A stretch of DNA of 64,000 nt from Sneathiella chinensis (GTDB taxonomy: Bacteria > Pseudomonadota > Alphaproteobacteria > Sneathiellales > Sneathiellaceae): contig NZ_VNWN01000007.1 of the NCBI RefSeq assembly GCF_012720115.1, forward strand, positions 186,001 to 250,000, in the 5' to 3' direction. Positions 16,553-24,938 of the stretch are shown here, piece by piece. The notes beneath the pieces are model-generated. The model searched no databases. It saw only the letters and a program-made list of their open reading frames with translations, and was not told the origin of the DNA. Both the position numbers and the translations under genes were made by a program. How positions within the stretch are numbered: position 1 is the first letter of the stretch; each line of letters begins with the position of its first letter.

Positions 16553-17344
16553 ATGCCGTACCAGTTTATTGCCGTGGACCGGGAAAACCACATCACCACA
16601 ATCACCCTGACACGGCCAGAGGTGATGAACGCCATCAATCCGGAAATGCACGAGGAATTGCAGCAGGCCTTTGATGAATTTGCCGCGGATAACGACCAAT
16701 ATATTGCGGTGATAACGGGGGATGGAGAGCGGGCCTTTTGCGCAGGCAGCGACCTGAAGGCCATTGCCGGGCGCGACCCTGAAAAACGCCATGCCTATCC
16801 GGCAAGTGGGTATGCCGGTCTGATTGAGCGATTTGATCTGGACAAACCGGTCATCGCGGCGGTCAATGGCATTGCCCTTGGGGGTGGTTTTGAAATTGCG
16901 CTGGCCGCGGATCTGATCATTGCGGCGGAGACAGCCAGCTTTGGATTGCCCGAGCCCCGTGTCGGGGCCATCGCCATTGGCGGCGGCATTCACCGTCTGG
17001 CCCGCCAGATCGGGCAGAAAAAGGCCATGGGCCTGTTGTTGACCGCCGATCGGGTTTCCGCCGCCGAAGGGGAAAAGCTGGGCTTCGTCAACGAGGTGGT
17101 TCCGGCAGGCGACCTGAAAGCCGCCACCCGGCGCTGGTGTGACCGTATTCTTGATTGTGCCCCGCTGGCCATTCGGGCGACCAAGCAGGCTTTTTACAAG
17201 GGTCTTGAAGAAGAAAGTCTGGAACAGGCCATGGCCGCCCAAGCAGGCTATCCCGCTTTTCAGACATGGCGCCATGCGGAAGACACGGTGGAAGGCCCCC
17301 GCGCCTTTGCCGAAAAGCGCAAACCCCGCTGGCAGGGAAAGTAA
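16553..17344 (+). CDS. Enoyl-CoA hydratase/isomerase family protein
   Basis: 263 residues, normal crotonase length. CoA-binding and oxyanion-hole segments are AFCAGSDLKAI (about 62-72) and NGIALGGGFEIALAADLIIA (about 104-123). FGLPEPRVGAIAIGGG carries a glutamate at the position of the second catalytic acid. The enzyme hydrates or isomerises enoyl-CoA; the sequence is nearest to carnitinyl/crotonobetainyl-type hydratases, but specificity cannot be fixed. The ATG at 16553 follows AGGGGGG by six bases. It is a single gene between the tRNA-Asn terminator and the end of the phage cassette. Confidence 0.88.
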   Translation: MPYQFIAVDRENHITTITLTRPEVMNAINPEMHEELQQAFDEFAADNDQYIAVITGDGERAFCAGSDLKAIAGRDPEKRHAYPASGYAGLIERFDLDKPVIAAVNGIALGGGFEIALAADLIIAAETASFGLPEPRVGAIAIGGGIHRLARQIGQKKAMGLLLTADRVSAAEGEKLGFVNEVVPAGDLKAATRRWCDRILDCAPLAIRATKQAFYKGLEEESLEQAMAAQAGYPAFQTWRHAEDTVEGPRAFAEKRKPRWQGK

Positions 17345-17381
17345 CCGATCCGTCAGACCGTCCGGCCAGCCGGGCTGACGG

Positions 17382-17747
17382 TCATTCCAGCAGGAAATCC
17401 GGCCCGGCCTCCAGAAAGCCGCGCCCATAGGTCCGTCCGCGCCCTTCCCGACTGGAGAAATCCAGTTCGGTCGGGTCGCCGCGATCTGTTCGGCAGAATT
17501 CCCCCGGCCCATCCCTGTCCGCATCCGGCAAAGCCGCACCTGCGTCCGGTACACCGACCAGATGACGCAGCGCCTGTGTCTCCCGCTCTGCTTCAAGGGC
17601 CATATCCTCTGCGTCCGGCCCACCATTGTCATTGGCGGGAATATCCCGAAGAAAGGCGTCAATCTCCGCTGCCGTCATGAACCGGATGCCGGTCCGTCCT
17701 GACAGCTCATCGCGCCCCTGTTCATTCTTAATTTTTTCCTTCTTCAT
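17382..17747 (-). CDS. Hypothetical protein at the distal end of the phage cassette
   Basis: 121 residues, not recognised. Charged and Gly/Asp-rich, with an N-terminal Lys/Glu-rich stretch, FMTAAEIDAFLRDIP and a C-terminal GRTYGRGFLEAGPDFLLE. No membrane segment or signal peptide. The start has GAGAGG seven bases upstream and lies 21 bp after the lipase stop, so it is the last gene of the cassette transcript. It converges with the enoyl-CoA hydratase. A hairpin CCGTCAG/CTGACGG (17350-17381) without a T tract lies between the two stops. Confidence 0.65.
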   Translation of the reverse strand: MKKEKIKNEQGRDELSGRTGIRFMTAAEIDAFLRDIPANDNGGPDAEDMALEAERETQALRHLVGVPDAGAALPDADRDGPGEFCRTDRGDPTELDFSSREGRGRTYGRGFLEAGPDFLLE

Positions 17748-17768
17748 TTTTCCTCTCCCTTTCCTAAC

Positions 17769-18443
17769 CTAGGTATCGGCCTGCTCCGGCCTTGTGATTA
17801 TTCCTGTGGCCCCTGCCCGCTGTTGCATGCCCCGCAAGTAGGCATTCATGGAATGGCCGAAGCCTTTCAGCCGCACCGCCCGCCCCACATGACAATAAAG
17901 GGCGGTCTGATCCTTCTGGCCGCGAACGCTTCCGAAAAGGGGATAGCGCGTCACCAGATCGTTGCGGTTTTCATAGCGGGTCACCCGAAGGCGGGCGTTC
18001 AGGCCGCGGACAAAAACCTCATCCCCCACACGGGGGCTGGCAAAACAGAACACCCGGTCCCCCCCGCAAAGGCCGCCCGCCAGCACCGCAATGGCCGCCC
18101 CCATGGAATGACCGGTGAAAAAGACGCGCTCCGCTCCTTTCAGATGGGCGCGAATGGCCGGCAGCAGGCTCCACAAGGCGCGGTGATACCCTTCATGCAC
18201 CCGGCCCGGCCCCATCCACGGCACAAGATCCGTCTTCAGGTTATGATCAAAGTTCCGCTCGCCCTCTTTACGCCACACGGTTCCCCGCACGGCGACCACC
18301 GCCTTGCCACCCTTTCGGCCCAGCCAGCAGCGCACCCCCCGGTTCCCGAAGGCCTGATAACTGAAGCCAAGACGCGCCGCGTCGCTGGCCCCGTCGTCCA
18401 GATAGGCGATCCGGGCACATTCCACTGCAACAACCGGCCTCAT
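17769..18443 (-). CDS. Lipase (class 3 alpha/beta hydrolase) in the phage cassette
   Basis: 224 residues. The nucleophile elbow is VFFTGHSMGAAIAVLAGG (Ser in GHSMG). A candidate Asp is in ENRNDLVTRYPL, and a candidate His is in LKGFGHSMNAYL, the order of class 3 lipases; KAVVAVRGT supplies the oxyanion strand. No signal peptide. The start overlaps the stop of the upstream 67-residue membrane protein gene by four bases (ATGA), so it is translated with the virion genes. In this position phages usually carry the endolysin; no muramidase or amidase is seen. A role in lysis or envelope disruption is inference. Confidence 0.8.
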   Translation of the reverse strand: MRPVVAVECARIAYLDDGASDAARLGFSYQAFGNRGVRCWLGRKGGKAVVAVRGTVWRKEGERNFDHNLKTDLVPWMGPGRVHEGYHRALWSLLPAIRAHLKGAERVFFTGHSMGAAIAVLAGGLCGGDRVFCFASPRVGDEVFVRGLNARLRVTRYENRNDLVTRYPLFGSVRGQKDQTALYCHVGRAVRLKGFGHSMNAYLRGMQQRAGATGIITRPEQADT

Positions 18444-18643
18444 CGATCATCCGCATTCCGGTTTTTCCCCACATTCCCCGCCAACAGGTTCAGAACCTGC
18501 AACAACCGGTCAAGCCGCCTGTCATTGGACCGGCTGGGCGTCAGGGAGGTGATCAGGGTTGAAAACAACACCAGAAGGGCCAGAATTTCAGCGCCTCGCG
18601 ATAGGGAATCTGTGAATTTTTGCAAGATAAATGTCTCGTCCAT
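18440..18643 (-). CDS. Small single-span membrane protein (holin-like candidate)
   Basis: 67 residues. A polar N-terminus (MDETFILQKFTDSL) precedes one hydrophobic segment, GAEILALLVLFSTLITSL, and a basic, leucine-rich tail with NDRRLDRLLQVLNLLAG. GAAGGAAAG lies before the ATG at 18643. It sits directly between an XhlA-like gene and the lipase gene. Holin or pinholin function is a guess from size and position. Confidence 0.6.
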   Translation of the reverse strand: MDETFILQKFTDSLSRGAEILALLVLFSTLITSLTPSRSNDRRLDRLLQVLNLLAGNVGKNRNADDR

Positions 18644-18653
18644 AGTCTTTCCT

Positions 18654-18872
18654 TCACGGGGTAAAAGGTCGGAGGGTCTGCCCGATCCAGGCGGCAAAGG
18701 TGGTTAACGCAATAACCAGCGTCCCTGTGATGCCGATAACCTTGACGGCACCGCGCCCCATACTGACCTGCAGGCTGAGCGATTTCACATCATCCCGCAG
18801 CTCGACCATATCCAGATGCAGGTTCTCGATCCGGGCCCGCATGGACCCGATTTCATGTTCCAGTTTTTCCAT
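18654..18872 (-). CDS. XhlA-like phage membrane protein
   Basis: 72 residues. An N-terminal coiled-coil of about 40 residues (MEKLEHEIGSMRARIENLHL, then VELRDDVKSLSLQV) is followed by one transmembrane helix, VIGITGTLVIALTTFAAWIG, and a short tail. This is the layout of haemolysin XhlA and similar phage lysis-module proteins. It lies 10 bp upstream of the second small membrane gene. Family assignment rests on layout rather than strong motif matches. Confidence 0.6.
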   Translation of the reverse strand: MEKLEHEIGSMRARIENLHLDMVELRDDVKSLSLQVSMGRGAVKVIGITGTLVIALTTFAAWIGQTLRPFTP

Positions 18873-18891
18873 GGGATTTTCCGTTTTCGTA

Positions 18892-19746
18892 TCACGCGAT
18901 CACATGAATGCCGATCCAGGTCTTGTCCGACCCCGGCAGGTTGATATTCACCCCCGCATCCTGAAGGACGCCCAACTCGAAATAGTCACCGGGGATCACC
19001 GACAGGACCGGCGAAACAAAGCTCTGTGTGGTGGCGCTGTCTCCCTTGACGCTCTGGCTCACCTGCCCCGCATAGCTTCCCCCGCCGCCCTTCTGAAGGC
19101 GCAGCAAGCGCCAGCCTGTGCCATTGTAATCCCAGGTGACCTGCCCACTCAGGATCACTTTCGAGACCCCCGCCGGAATGGTGATCCGGCTTTCCATGCC
19201 TGCTGTTCCGTCAAAAAAATCATCTGTGTCATGGGCAACGCTGTCCCAATCGATCGCCGTATAGACATATATCGGGGTCCCCGGATTTGACGGATTATCC
19301 GGCAGAAGCGGAATGGTTGTCGCGGCGGAACGGGACAGCAGCGCCCCCTGATATCCGCCGCCACCCGCCCCAGCGGACAGGCTGTCCGTCAGCGGCACAA
19401 TGGCGCTACCATCGCAATAGAGCAGCCGCGTCTCGCCCGTCAGTACCGGAACGGAAAGCCCCCCGGCGGTTCGGACACCAGCGGTCTGGCCACTGTCGTT
19501 ACTGACCATGAACGGGCGGGCAATGCTCGGCACCACAAAATCAAATGCCAATGCGGGCGTTCCCGTGATCCGGTGATGCCAGTTCTGGCGAAACTGGTGC
19601 GCGGTGACCACAACGCCCGCATCGGTCGCCACATGGTCCGGTATCTGGTCGCACAAGGCGCTTTCCAGAATGGCATCCGCGTCATTGGATGTGACATAGG
19701 CCGCCGACTGGTTTTCAGCAATTAGTGGCAAATCAAGTGCCCCCAT
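18892..19746 (-). CDS. Phage tail-fibre-like protein
   Basis: 284 residues. The N-terminus MGALDLPLIAENQSAAYVTS resembles DUF2793-type virion proteins (LP.I...Q....T.N). The C-terminal half (about 170-284) is a Gly/Thr-rich beta region with GVSKVILSGQVTWDYNGTGW, like a C1q/jelly-roll head. The start ATG comes directly after the stop of the tail hub gene (TAGATG), so the two are coupled. A receptor-binding or decoration role is inferred from position downstream of the hub. Confidence 0.6.
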   Translation of the reverse strand: MGALDLPLIAENQSAAYVTSNDADAILESALCDQIPDHVATDAGVVVTAHQFRQNWHHRITGTPALAFDFVVPSIARPFMVSNDSGQTAGVRTAGGLSVPVLTGETRLLYCDGSAIVPLTDSLSAGAGGGGYQGALLSRSAATTIPLLPDNPSNPGTPIYVYTAIDWDSVAHDTDDFFDGTAGMESRITIPAGVSKVILSGQVTWDYNGTGWRLLRLQKGGGGSYAGQVSQSVKGDSATTQSFVSPVLSVIPGDYFELGVLQDAGVNINLPGSDKTWIGIHVIA

Positions 19747-22700
19747 CTAAAACTCCCCCTTCACCGGATATCCCCGCCCGATGGCGTCCGACAGTTGAAA
19801 AACGGTCACCTCAAGCGTTGGAATTTCCTCAAGCGTTAAATTAAAATCCTCATTGAATTCAGCAAGTTGATACTCAAAGCTCAGGGTGTCCCTGACATAT
19901 TTTGACACCATTTCCGCCCCATACCTGAAGACGATCTCATACCGCTCGCTCCCTTCTGACAGCGGCACCGGTGCGGACAGGCCGCTCCCGGCGATGCGGC
20001 TTCGGCGGACCCATGACACCTGCAGGGTTCCGCCGGAGCGCCCCCCCGACAGATGCACCGGCGCGTATGGTTTCAGGTCTCGCCCGGTCAGCGACTGGAT
20101 CAGGGGCGGCGCCTGTTCCAGCAACTGCCCGGCTGCAACCGCCTTCCAATGCAGCGGCATCAACAACCGGGACAGGGGAACCTGACCCCGGCGGACGGTG
20201 TTGCTATCCAGCAGAAAGACCCGCTCCCCCGCCTGATGCCCACCGGCAAACGGGTCTGTCCCCCGCCGTCCCCGTAGCAGGGTGGACAGGGTGATCGTAC
20301 CGTCCCCGTTGTCCTGAACCGACTTGAACTGAACCAGTTCCTGCCCGACCAGCACCGGGTTGGTCCCGTTCAGGAAATCCGCCTCGGGGATATTCTCGAA
20401 CTGGTCGGCCCCATGCAGAAGACGAACGGTCAGACTGTTTTCCCAGTCCGTCCGGTACGGGGTTACTGGCTCTCCCAGCGCGTTCAGGGCAATGCCCCAT
20501 GCCACCTGCCGATCAACGGCGTCCTGAAATGTGAACCGCTCCCCGGTTTCCGATGAATACAGCCCGCCCCCGTTCCAGCGCGCCCCGTATCCCGCAGCGG
20601 CGAAATAGTACCGGCTTCCTGTCCCGGCCAACGCATCCTCATCCCGCAGCAGGGGCAGATCCAGAATGAACGGCTCCAGCATCTGCGGGCGGTGAATGGC
20701 ATAGGCGGGAACGCCCGCCCCGGCATCCGCATCCACCTGTTCCCGTCGCTCGGTTCGGGAAAAGGCGATGCCCTCCACCTCCATGGACAGGTCTCCCCCC
20801 AGATGGGTCTGCACCAGACGGCATTCCTGACGGGTACCCGCCCCCGTGATGGCAACCCGGTCCGACGGGTCCAGATACAGATACCGAAGCGGCAGCACGC
20901 CCCGTGCCTGTTCCCGTTCCGCCCATGCCTCCCGCAGCAGGTTTTGGCACAGGGCCTTGGCCTGCCCGCCGCCAAGGGCCATTGGCAGGTCCAGTGTGGT
21001 TTCGTTCCGGGCGAACATGGTCGCACGCGGTGTCTGGTGGCGGCGGGCGCTTTGCGCCCCGGCAAGGTAGCCCCCATCCGTCGCCATATAGGAAACGGTC
21101 AGGGATTCCGGCAATTCACTTTCCTGTATGCGGGTGCGCACCACCGGCTCCAGAAACGCCTCCTCGGGAATGGTCGCGGCAAGGCTGTCCGTTTCCGGCT
21201 TGAAACACAGCTTGTACCCGCATTCCACCAGATCATATCCGCCCGCACTCAGCACCGGTTTCAGGGCTTCCTGCAGGGACATGGGCCGGTTCAGGACATA
21301 TCCCCCGATACTGCCTGTCACCTGCCCCGTATCCAGATCGGACAGGGACAGCCCGGCCATCGCGCCCAGACGCTCGAACAGGGACTTGAAACCTGCCTTG
21401 CTGCCCTGCTGGCGGTTCAGATAGAGACGCCGCAATCCCTGCACCCGGCTCAGGATGATCGCACTATTTGAAACCGCATCATGGAAGAACGAGAACTGGC
21501 CGCCCGTGACACCGAAATTTCCCGCATCCTCGCGGGACCGTTCCGCCAGCGTTTCCGCGTCCAGTGACACCAGATACCGCCCATCCTGCAGGTATACCAG
21601 CGACACATCATCGTTCACATGAACTGGCGACACCCGCAACCCTTGCAGGTCATCACGGAAGGCGGTGATGGTCCCGCTCAGCAGGGACCACTTGAACAAT
21701 CGATAGTCATTCTGGAACACCAGCTCCGCCCGGTCCCGCAAATAGGCGACCAGACGGGTGACATTGTTTGTCTCGCCTGCGTTACCGGGGGTCAGGTCCG
21801 CGCCCGGCACGGTAAAATGCTCCGCCTCCATTGCCACTGCCGGGCCGCTTGGGGCCTGCCGGGTATCCAGACGGACGGCGACGATTTCAAGATCGGTGAA
21901 CCACGCCGTCGAATACCGGCCTGACATGCTGATCCAGGCCACCTCGTCCCGGTCGGTCACAGCGCCTGAACAATACCGGGTTGCCGTATCCACACGGCCG
22001 CACACCGCCCCGGTCTGGTCAAACACCACCACCTGCCCGCCCGACTGCGATCCGGCAACCTGAAACAGCGCCCCGGTGACAGACGACCGGACATCTGTAG
22101 AATGACTGACCGCCCCGATACCGGACGGCAGCGGAACCGTATCCATCCGGCGCATGGCAACCGTGTCGAACCTTGCAATGGTGCGCGTTCCGAACATGCC
22201 AAGGCCCGTCCCGATCCAGATCACGCCGTTTCTGTCCAGCGGCAGGGTATCCATGCTGACCGGCAGCCTTGGGAATCCCTCCTCGCTGACAGGGGCTTCC
22301 CCCAAAACGGACAGGCTGTCCGCATCAATCTTGCGAACCGTGTCCACCCCGCCGATCACCTCGTAGCTGAACAGGGACCGACGATAGGGATCGAAAGCCA
22401 GACTGCTGGCATTGACCGTCTGGTTGGCCCCCGTCTCAAACGGATAGGACCGCGCCCCGCCCGCAGACAGAAGCGCCTCGATATTCGGCAGGCGATTTCC
22501 ATAATCCGCCAACGGCAGCCGATCGAACACCACATAGCTCACCCCCCGGTAGGCAGGCACATTGCCAGCCCCAAGGTCTGCCTCCATGATACTGTCCGGC
22601 AGTTGCCCGTCCGTCCCCGAATAATACCGCACGCGAAGGCCGGGAATGCGGGTCTCGCCCGCGCCCTCCCGATCAAGGATCAGTTTACCGTCGGCCCACA

Positions 22701-23073
22701 GCTTCAAAAGGGAGGGCAATTCCCCTTCCGCAAAGGCAACGGCGAAGCTGGCAAAATATCGGTATCCGCCCGCAGCGTGCCCCCGTCCCGCGCCGCCTTT
22801 CCCGCCATCGCCTTGTCCGGCGGCCTCGGCCTCAACGGGTCCGGCCCAGATGATGTTTCCGCCCATCCGCATGGTTCCGAACAGCTTCGGGATCGGCATC
22901 CCGTAGGAAGACCCCGTCACCCGAAGGGTGTCCAGACGCGGGCCGCCCCGGTCATCCCCGGACGGAAAGAAGATGCGCCCAAGGGTTGATCCCAGTTGCC
23001 AGCCGGTGCCTGCGCCAATCCCCGTGATGCTGCCAAGACCAGCCCCGGCAAGGCTCAATGCCAATGTCGCCAT
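19747..23073 (-). CDS. Phage tail hub/host-specificity protein with propeller-like insert
   Basis: 1108 residues, in the position of gp15 of the Rhodobacter gene transfer agent. Residues 1-200 form a conserved tail-hub start (GSSYGMPIPKLFGTMRMGGN, then YFASFAVAFAEGELPSLLKL). Residues about 215-555 hold seven or so repeats that look like propeller blades, such as SLAFDPYRRSLFSYEVIGG, NGVIWIGTGLGMFGTRTIAR and VSLVYLQDGRYLVSLDAETL. From about 560 the phage-tail_3 region begins (LSLSDLDTGQVTGSIGGYVL). C-terminal fibronectin-like segments end the chain. It overlaps the NlpC gene at TGATG. It probably closes the tail tip and contacts the host. Confidence 0.78.
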   Translation of the reverse strand: MATLALSLAGAGLGSITGIGAGTGWQLGSTLGRIFFPSGDDRGGPRLDTLRVTGSSYGMPIPKLFGTMRMGGNIIWAGPVEAEAAGQGDGGKGGAGRGHAAGGYRYFASFAVAFAEGELPSLLKLWADGKLILDREGAGETRIPGLRVRYYSGTDGQLPDSIMEADLGAGNVPAYRGVSYVVFDRLPLADYGNRLPNIEALLSAGGARSYPFETGANQTVNASSLAFDPYRRSLFSYEVIGGVDTVRKIDADSLSVLGEAPVSEEGFPRLPVSMDTLPLDRNGVIWIGTGLGMFGTRTIARFDTVAMRRMDTVPLPSGIGAVSHSTDVRSSVTGALFQVAGSQSGGQVVVFDQTGAVCGRVDTATRYCSGAVTDRDEVAWISMSGRYSTAWFTDLEIVAVRLDTRQAPSGPAVAMEAEHFTVPGADLTPGNAGETNNVTRLVAYLRDRAELVFQNDYRLFKWSLLSGTITAFRDDLQGLRVSPVHVNDDVSLVYLQDGRYLVSLDAETLAERSREDAGNFGVTGGQFSFFHDAVSNSAIILSRVQGLRRLYLNRQQGSKAGFKSLFERLGAMAGLSLSDLDTGQVTGSIGGYVLNRPMSLQEALKPVLSAGGYDLVECGYKLCFKPETDSLAATIPEEAFLEPVVRTRIQESELPESLTVSYMATDGGYLAGAQSARRHQTPRATMFARNETTLDLPMALGGGQAKALCQNLLREAWAEREQARGVLPLRYLYLDPSDRVAITGAGTRQECRLVQTHLGGDLSMEVEGIAFSRTERREQVDADAGAGVPAYAIHRPQMLEPFILDLPLLRDEDALAGTGSRYYFAAAGYGARWNGGGLYSSETGERFTFQDAVDRQVAWGIALNALGEPVTPYRTDWENSLTVRLLHGADQFENIPEADFLNGTNPVLVGQELVQFKSVQDNGDGTITLSTLLRGRRGTDPFAGGHQAGERVFLLDSNTVRRGQVPLSRLLMPLHWKAVAAGQLLEQAPPLIQSLTGRDLKPYAPVHLSGGRSGGTLQVSWVRRSRIAGSGLSAPVPLSEGSERYEIVFRYGAEMVSKYVRDTLSFEYQLAEFNEDFNLTLEEIPTLEVTVFQLSDAIGRGYPVKGEF

Positions 23074-23486
23074 CAGGCCAGCCCTCCCAACCGGAACAGG
23101 GCAAAGGGCGCGGCGAACCGGTCAACCGGTTCCTCCACCACCTTGCGGCGGGCCGCATGGGCATGAATAACCGTCCACTGCCCGTCCTGACAGGCCAGAA
23201 CCCCCACATGAACGGGGGTTCCCTCATCCCGGAACAGGGCAATATCACCCGGTGCGGGGTCGTCAGTCCTGATCGGCACAAGGGTCGAAGTCAGGTGCCG
23301 CAGCAACGCACTGCCGTTCGGGCGGCGATCATAATCCACCGGTGCCGGAACGGGATGCCCCACACCGTCGGCCACCATCAGGCACAAGCCGACGCAATCC
23401 ACCCCCTGCCGGCTTCGTCCCTGATGACGCCATTTCACGCCCGTCCAGGAACGGGCCTTTTCCACGATGGCAAGCCCGTCAATCAT
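23073..23486 (-). CDS. NlpC/P60 peptidase of the tail tip
   Basis: 137 residues, matching gp14 of the Rhodobacter GTA. The catalytic cysteine is in SRQGVDCVGLCLMVAD. A histidine follows in GTPVHVGVLACQDG with a further IHAHAARR. NlpC/P60 peptidases cut the peptide stems of peptidoglycan; in tails they open the wall during DNA entry. The ATG at 23486 overlaps the DUF2163 stop by eight bases, and the stop overlaps the hub start. An upstream open extension in this frame lacks a ribosome site. Confidence 0.87.
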   Translation of the reverse strand: MIDGLAIVEKARSWTGVKWRHQGRSRQGVDCVGLCLMVADGVGHPVPAPVDYDRRPNGSALLRHLTSTLVPIRTDDPAPGDIALFRDEGTPVHVGVLACQDGQWTVIHAHAARRKVVEEPVDRFAAPFALFRLGGLA

Positions 23487-24324
23487 CCACCACCTCCAGC
23501 AGGGCGTCCGTCCCCGGTATATGGGGAAAACCCTGAAAATTAAGACTGTTTGAAAACCGGTTGCGACAGGTCTCGAACCGCTTGTCACATCCCGGTGTCA
23601 GAAGAACCTCGTCTCCCGGTGCCATCTCGAACGGCGCCCCGGTAAACAGGAAAATTTCACCGCTGGCCGGGTCCACGCCCTCAATTTCAACAGACCGGCC
23701 CGCATTCAGCCCACTTGTAAAGGTTACCAGCCCCCCGATCAGGCCGTTCCAATCCCCGGAGAAGATCTCAAGGCCAAGCCCCTGCCGGTCCCGGACCGAC
23801 AGAACCCTGTCCGCAACCTCCAGCGCGGCGACATTGACCCCGCATTTCCCATCGCCAAGATCGGCCCGGCATTCCGGGGTGTACAGGGCCCCGACCTGCC
23901 GCCGCAGGGCATCCGACAGGCCGCGTAGCTCCGCCGCAAACCGGCCGTCCTCCCAACGAACCTCGCCGATCCAGCCTTTGCGAAGGGGGATGGTGCCCTG
24001 TTCGGGGGCCTGCCAGTTGACCAGAAACAGGCGGATTTCCGCATGATCAAAAAGCCCGGCCTCCAGCGCCTCGGCGGGCAATCCATCAAGGGACAGGCTG
24101 CCCGACACCTCCATGTCATCAGCGGCAACCCCGGCGGATGTCTTCATGGCGGACCGGCTGTATCCCTGCCCGGCCTGATAGACCGCGCCCGCCACCGTCA
24201 TATCCCGGTCATGATCGGTAAAGCGCAAGGTCACACCATCGCGCCGGATCACCTCCCAACAGGTGGCAAGGGACGTCACTTCCCCTTCCATATGGGCTTT
24301 CAGGTCAAGGCTGATCTCCTTCAT
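23479..24324 (-). CDS. DUF2163 tail hub protein (GTA gp13-like)
   Basis: 281 residues. DUF2163/BR0599 features are SLATCWEVIRRDGVTLRFTD at the start and the C-terminal TPGCDKRFETCRNRFSNSLN. Four cysteines occur in two pairs, TPECRADLGDGKC and PGCDKRFETC; the homologous RcGTA hub is reported to hold an Fe-S cluster, so these are candidate ligands. It forms the baseplate hub between the distal tail ring and the tip. The ATG at 24324 overlaps the upstream stop (ATGA). Confidence 0.88.
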   Translation of the reverse strand: MKEISLDLKAHMEGEVTSLATCWEVIRRDGVTLRFTDHDRDMTVAGAVYQAGQGYSRSAMKTSAGVAADDMEVSGSLSLDGLPAEALEAGLFDHAEIRLFLVNWQAPEQGTIPLRKGWIGEVRWEDGRFAAELRGLSDALRRQVGALYTPECRADLGDGKCGVNVAALEVADRVLSVRDRQGLGLEIFSGDWNGLIGGLVTFTSGLNAGRSVEIEGVDPASGEIFLFTGAPFEMAPGDEVLLTPGCDKRFETCRNRFSNSLNFQGFPHIPGTDALLEVVDD

Positions 24325-24938
24325 ACCCGGATCTCCACCAACCGGACCCGCTGCCACTGATGAATGTCCGGGCCGGGAATGGCCGCTTCCATCAGGTCCG
24401 TATCAAAGCGAACCGGCACATCAAATTCGCAGCTAACAGCAATCTCGGCGCCCGGATCGGGGGCCGTCGTGAACTGAACCGTGCCTGTCTGGTGATCCAC
24501 GGTCCAGTTGCCAAATTGCGCCGTCCCGTCCAGATAAACCGTGGCCGTATCCTGTACGATCTTATGCAGGCGGCGCTCATATCCCGGGGCCAGTCCCTCC
24601 GCATCCTGATAGCGTTTGACGATCCCGAATGATTCGGTCGTCCCATCGCCGGTTCCAAGGACGCCCTGCTCCAGCTGGAAATCCGCAAAATCCTTGAGCC
24701 GAAAACCATAGGCCCGGCCCCGCCGCGCATGAAAGAAGCTCAGAACCGCCTCCCATTCCTGACCCCGGCTCGGGCTGATATCCACGGAATATTCCCGCCG
24801 GGCCTCGGCCCAGTTGATATTGCGCTGTTCATGACCGGACCCCAGTATCTGGACCGTGGTGGAAAACCGGGGGCCGCCCACCGCCCCATAGGAAATGCGG
24901 GTCGGAAACCTGATCTCGTGAAAAGTCATGATTGTCAT
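24321..24938 (-). CDS. DUF2460 distal tail protein (GTA gp12-like)
   Basis: 205 residues, the length of the TIGR02217/DUF2460 family. Typical segments are FHEIRFPTRISYGAVGGPRF at the N-terminus and FFHARRGRAYGFRLKDFADF in the middle. Such proteins form the ring at the end of the tail tube. The start overlaps the tape-measure stop by four bases and its own stop overlaps the DUF2163 start by four. Confidence 0.9.
   Translation of the reverse strand: MTIMTFHEIRFPTRISYGAVGGPRFSTTVQILGSGHEQRNINWAEARREYSVDISPSRGQEWEAVLSFFHARRGRAYGFRLKDFADFQLEQGVLGTGDGTTESFGIVKRYQDAEGLAPGYERRLHKIVQDTATVYLDGTAQFGNWTVDHQTGTVQFTTAPDPGAEIAVSCEFDVPVRFDTDLMEAAIPGPDIHQWQRVRLVEIRV

Noticed and set aside
17350-17381. Hairpin between enoyl-CoA hydratase and the cassette end as terminator
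   Set aside because: The CCGTCAG/CTGACGG stem has no T tract on either strand, so it is mentioned only in the adjacent gene entry.
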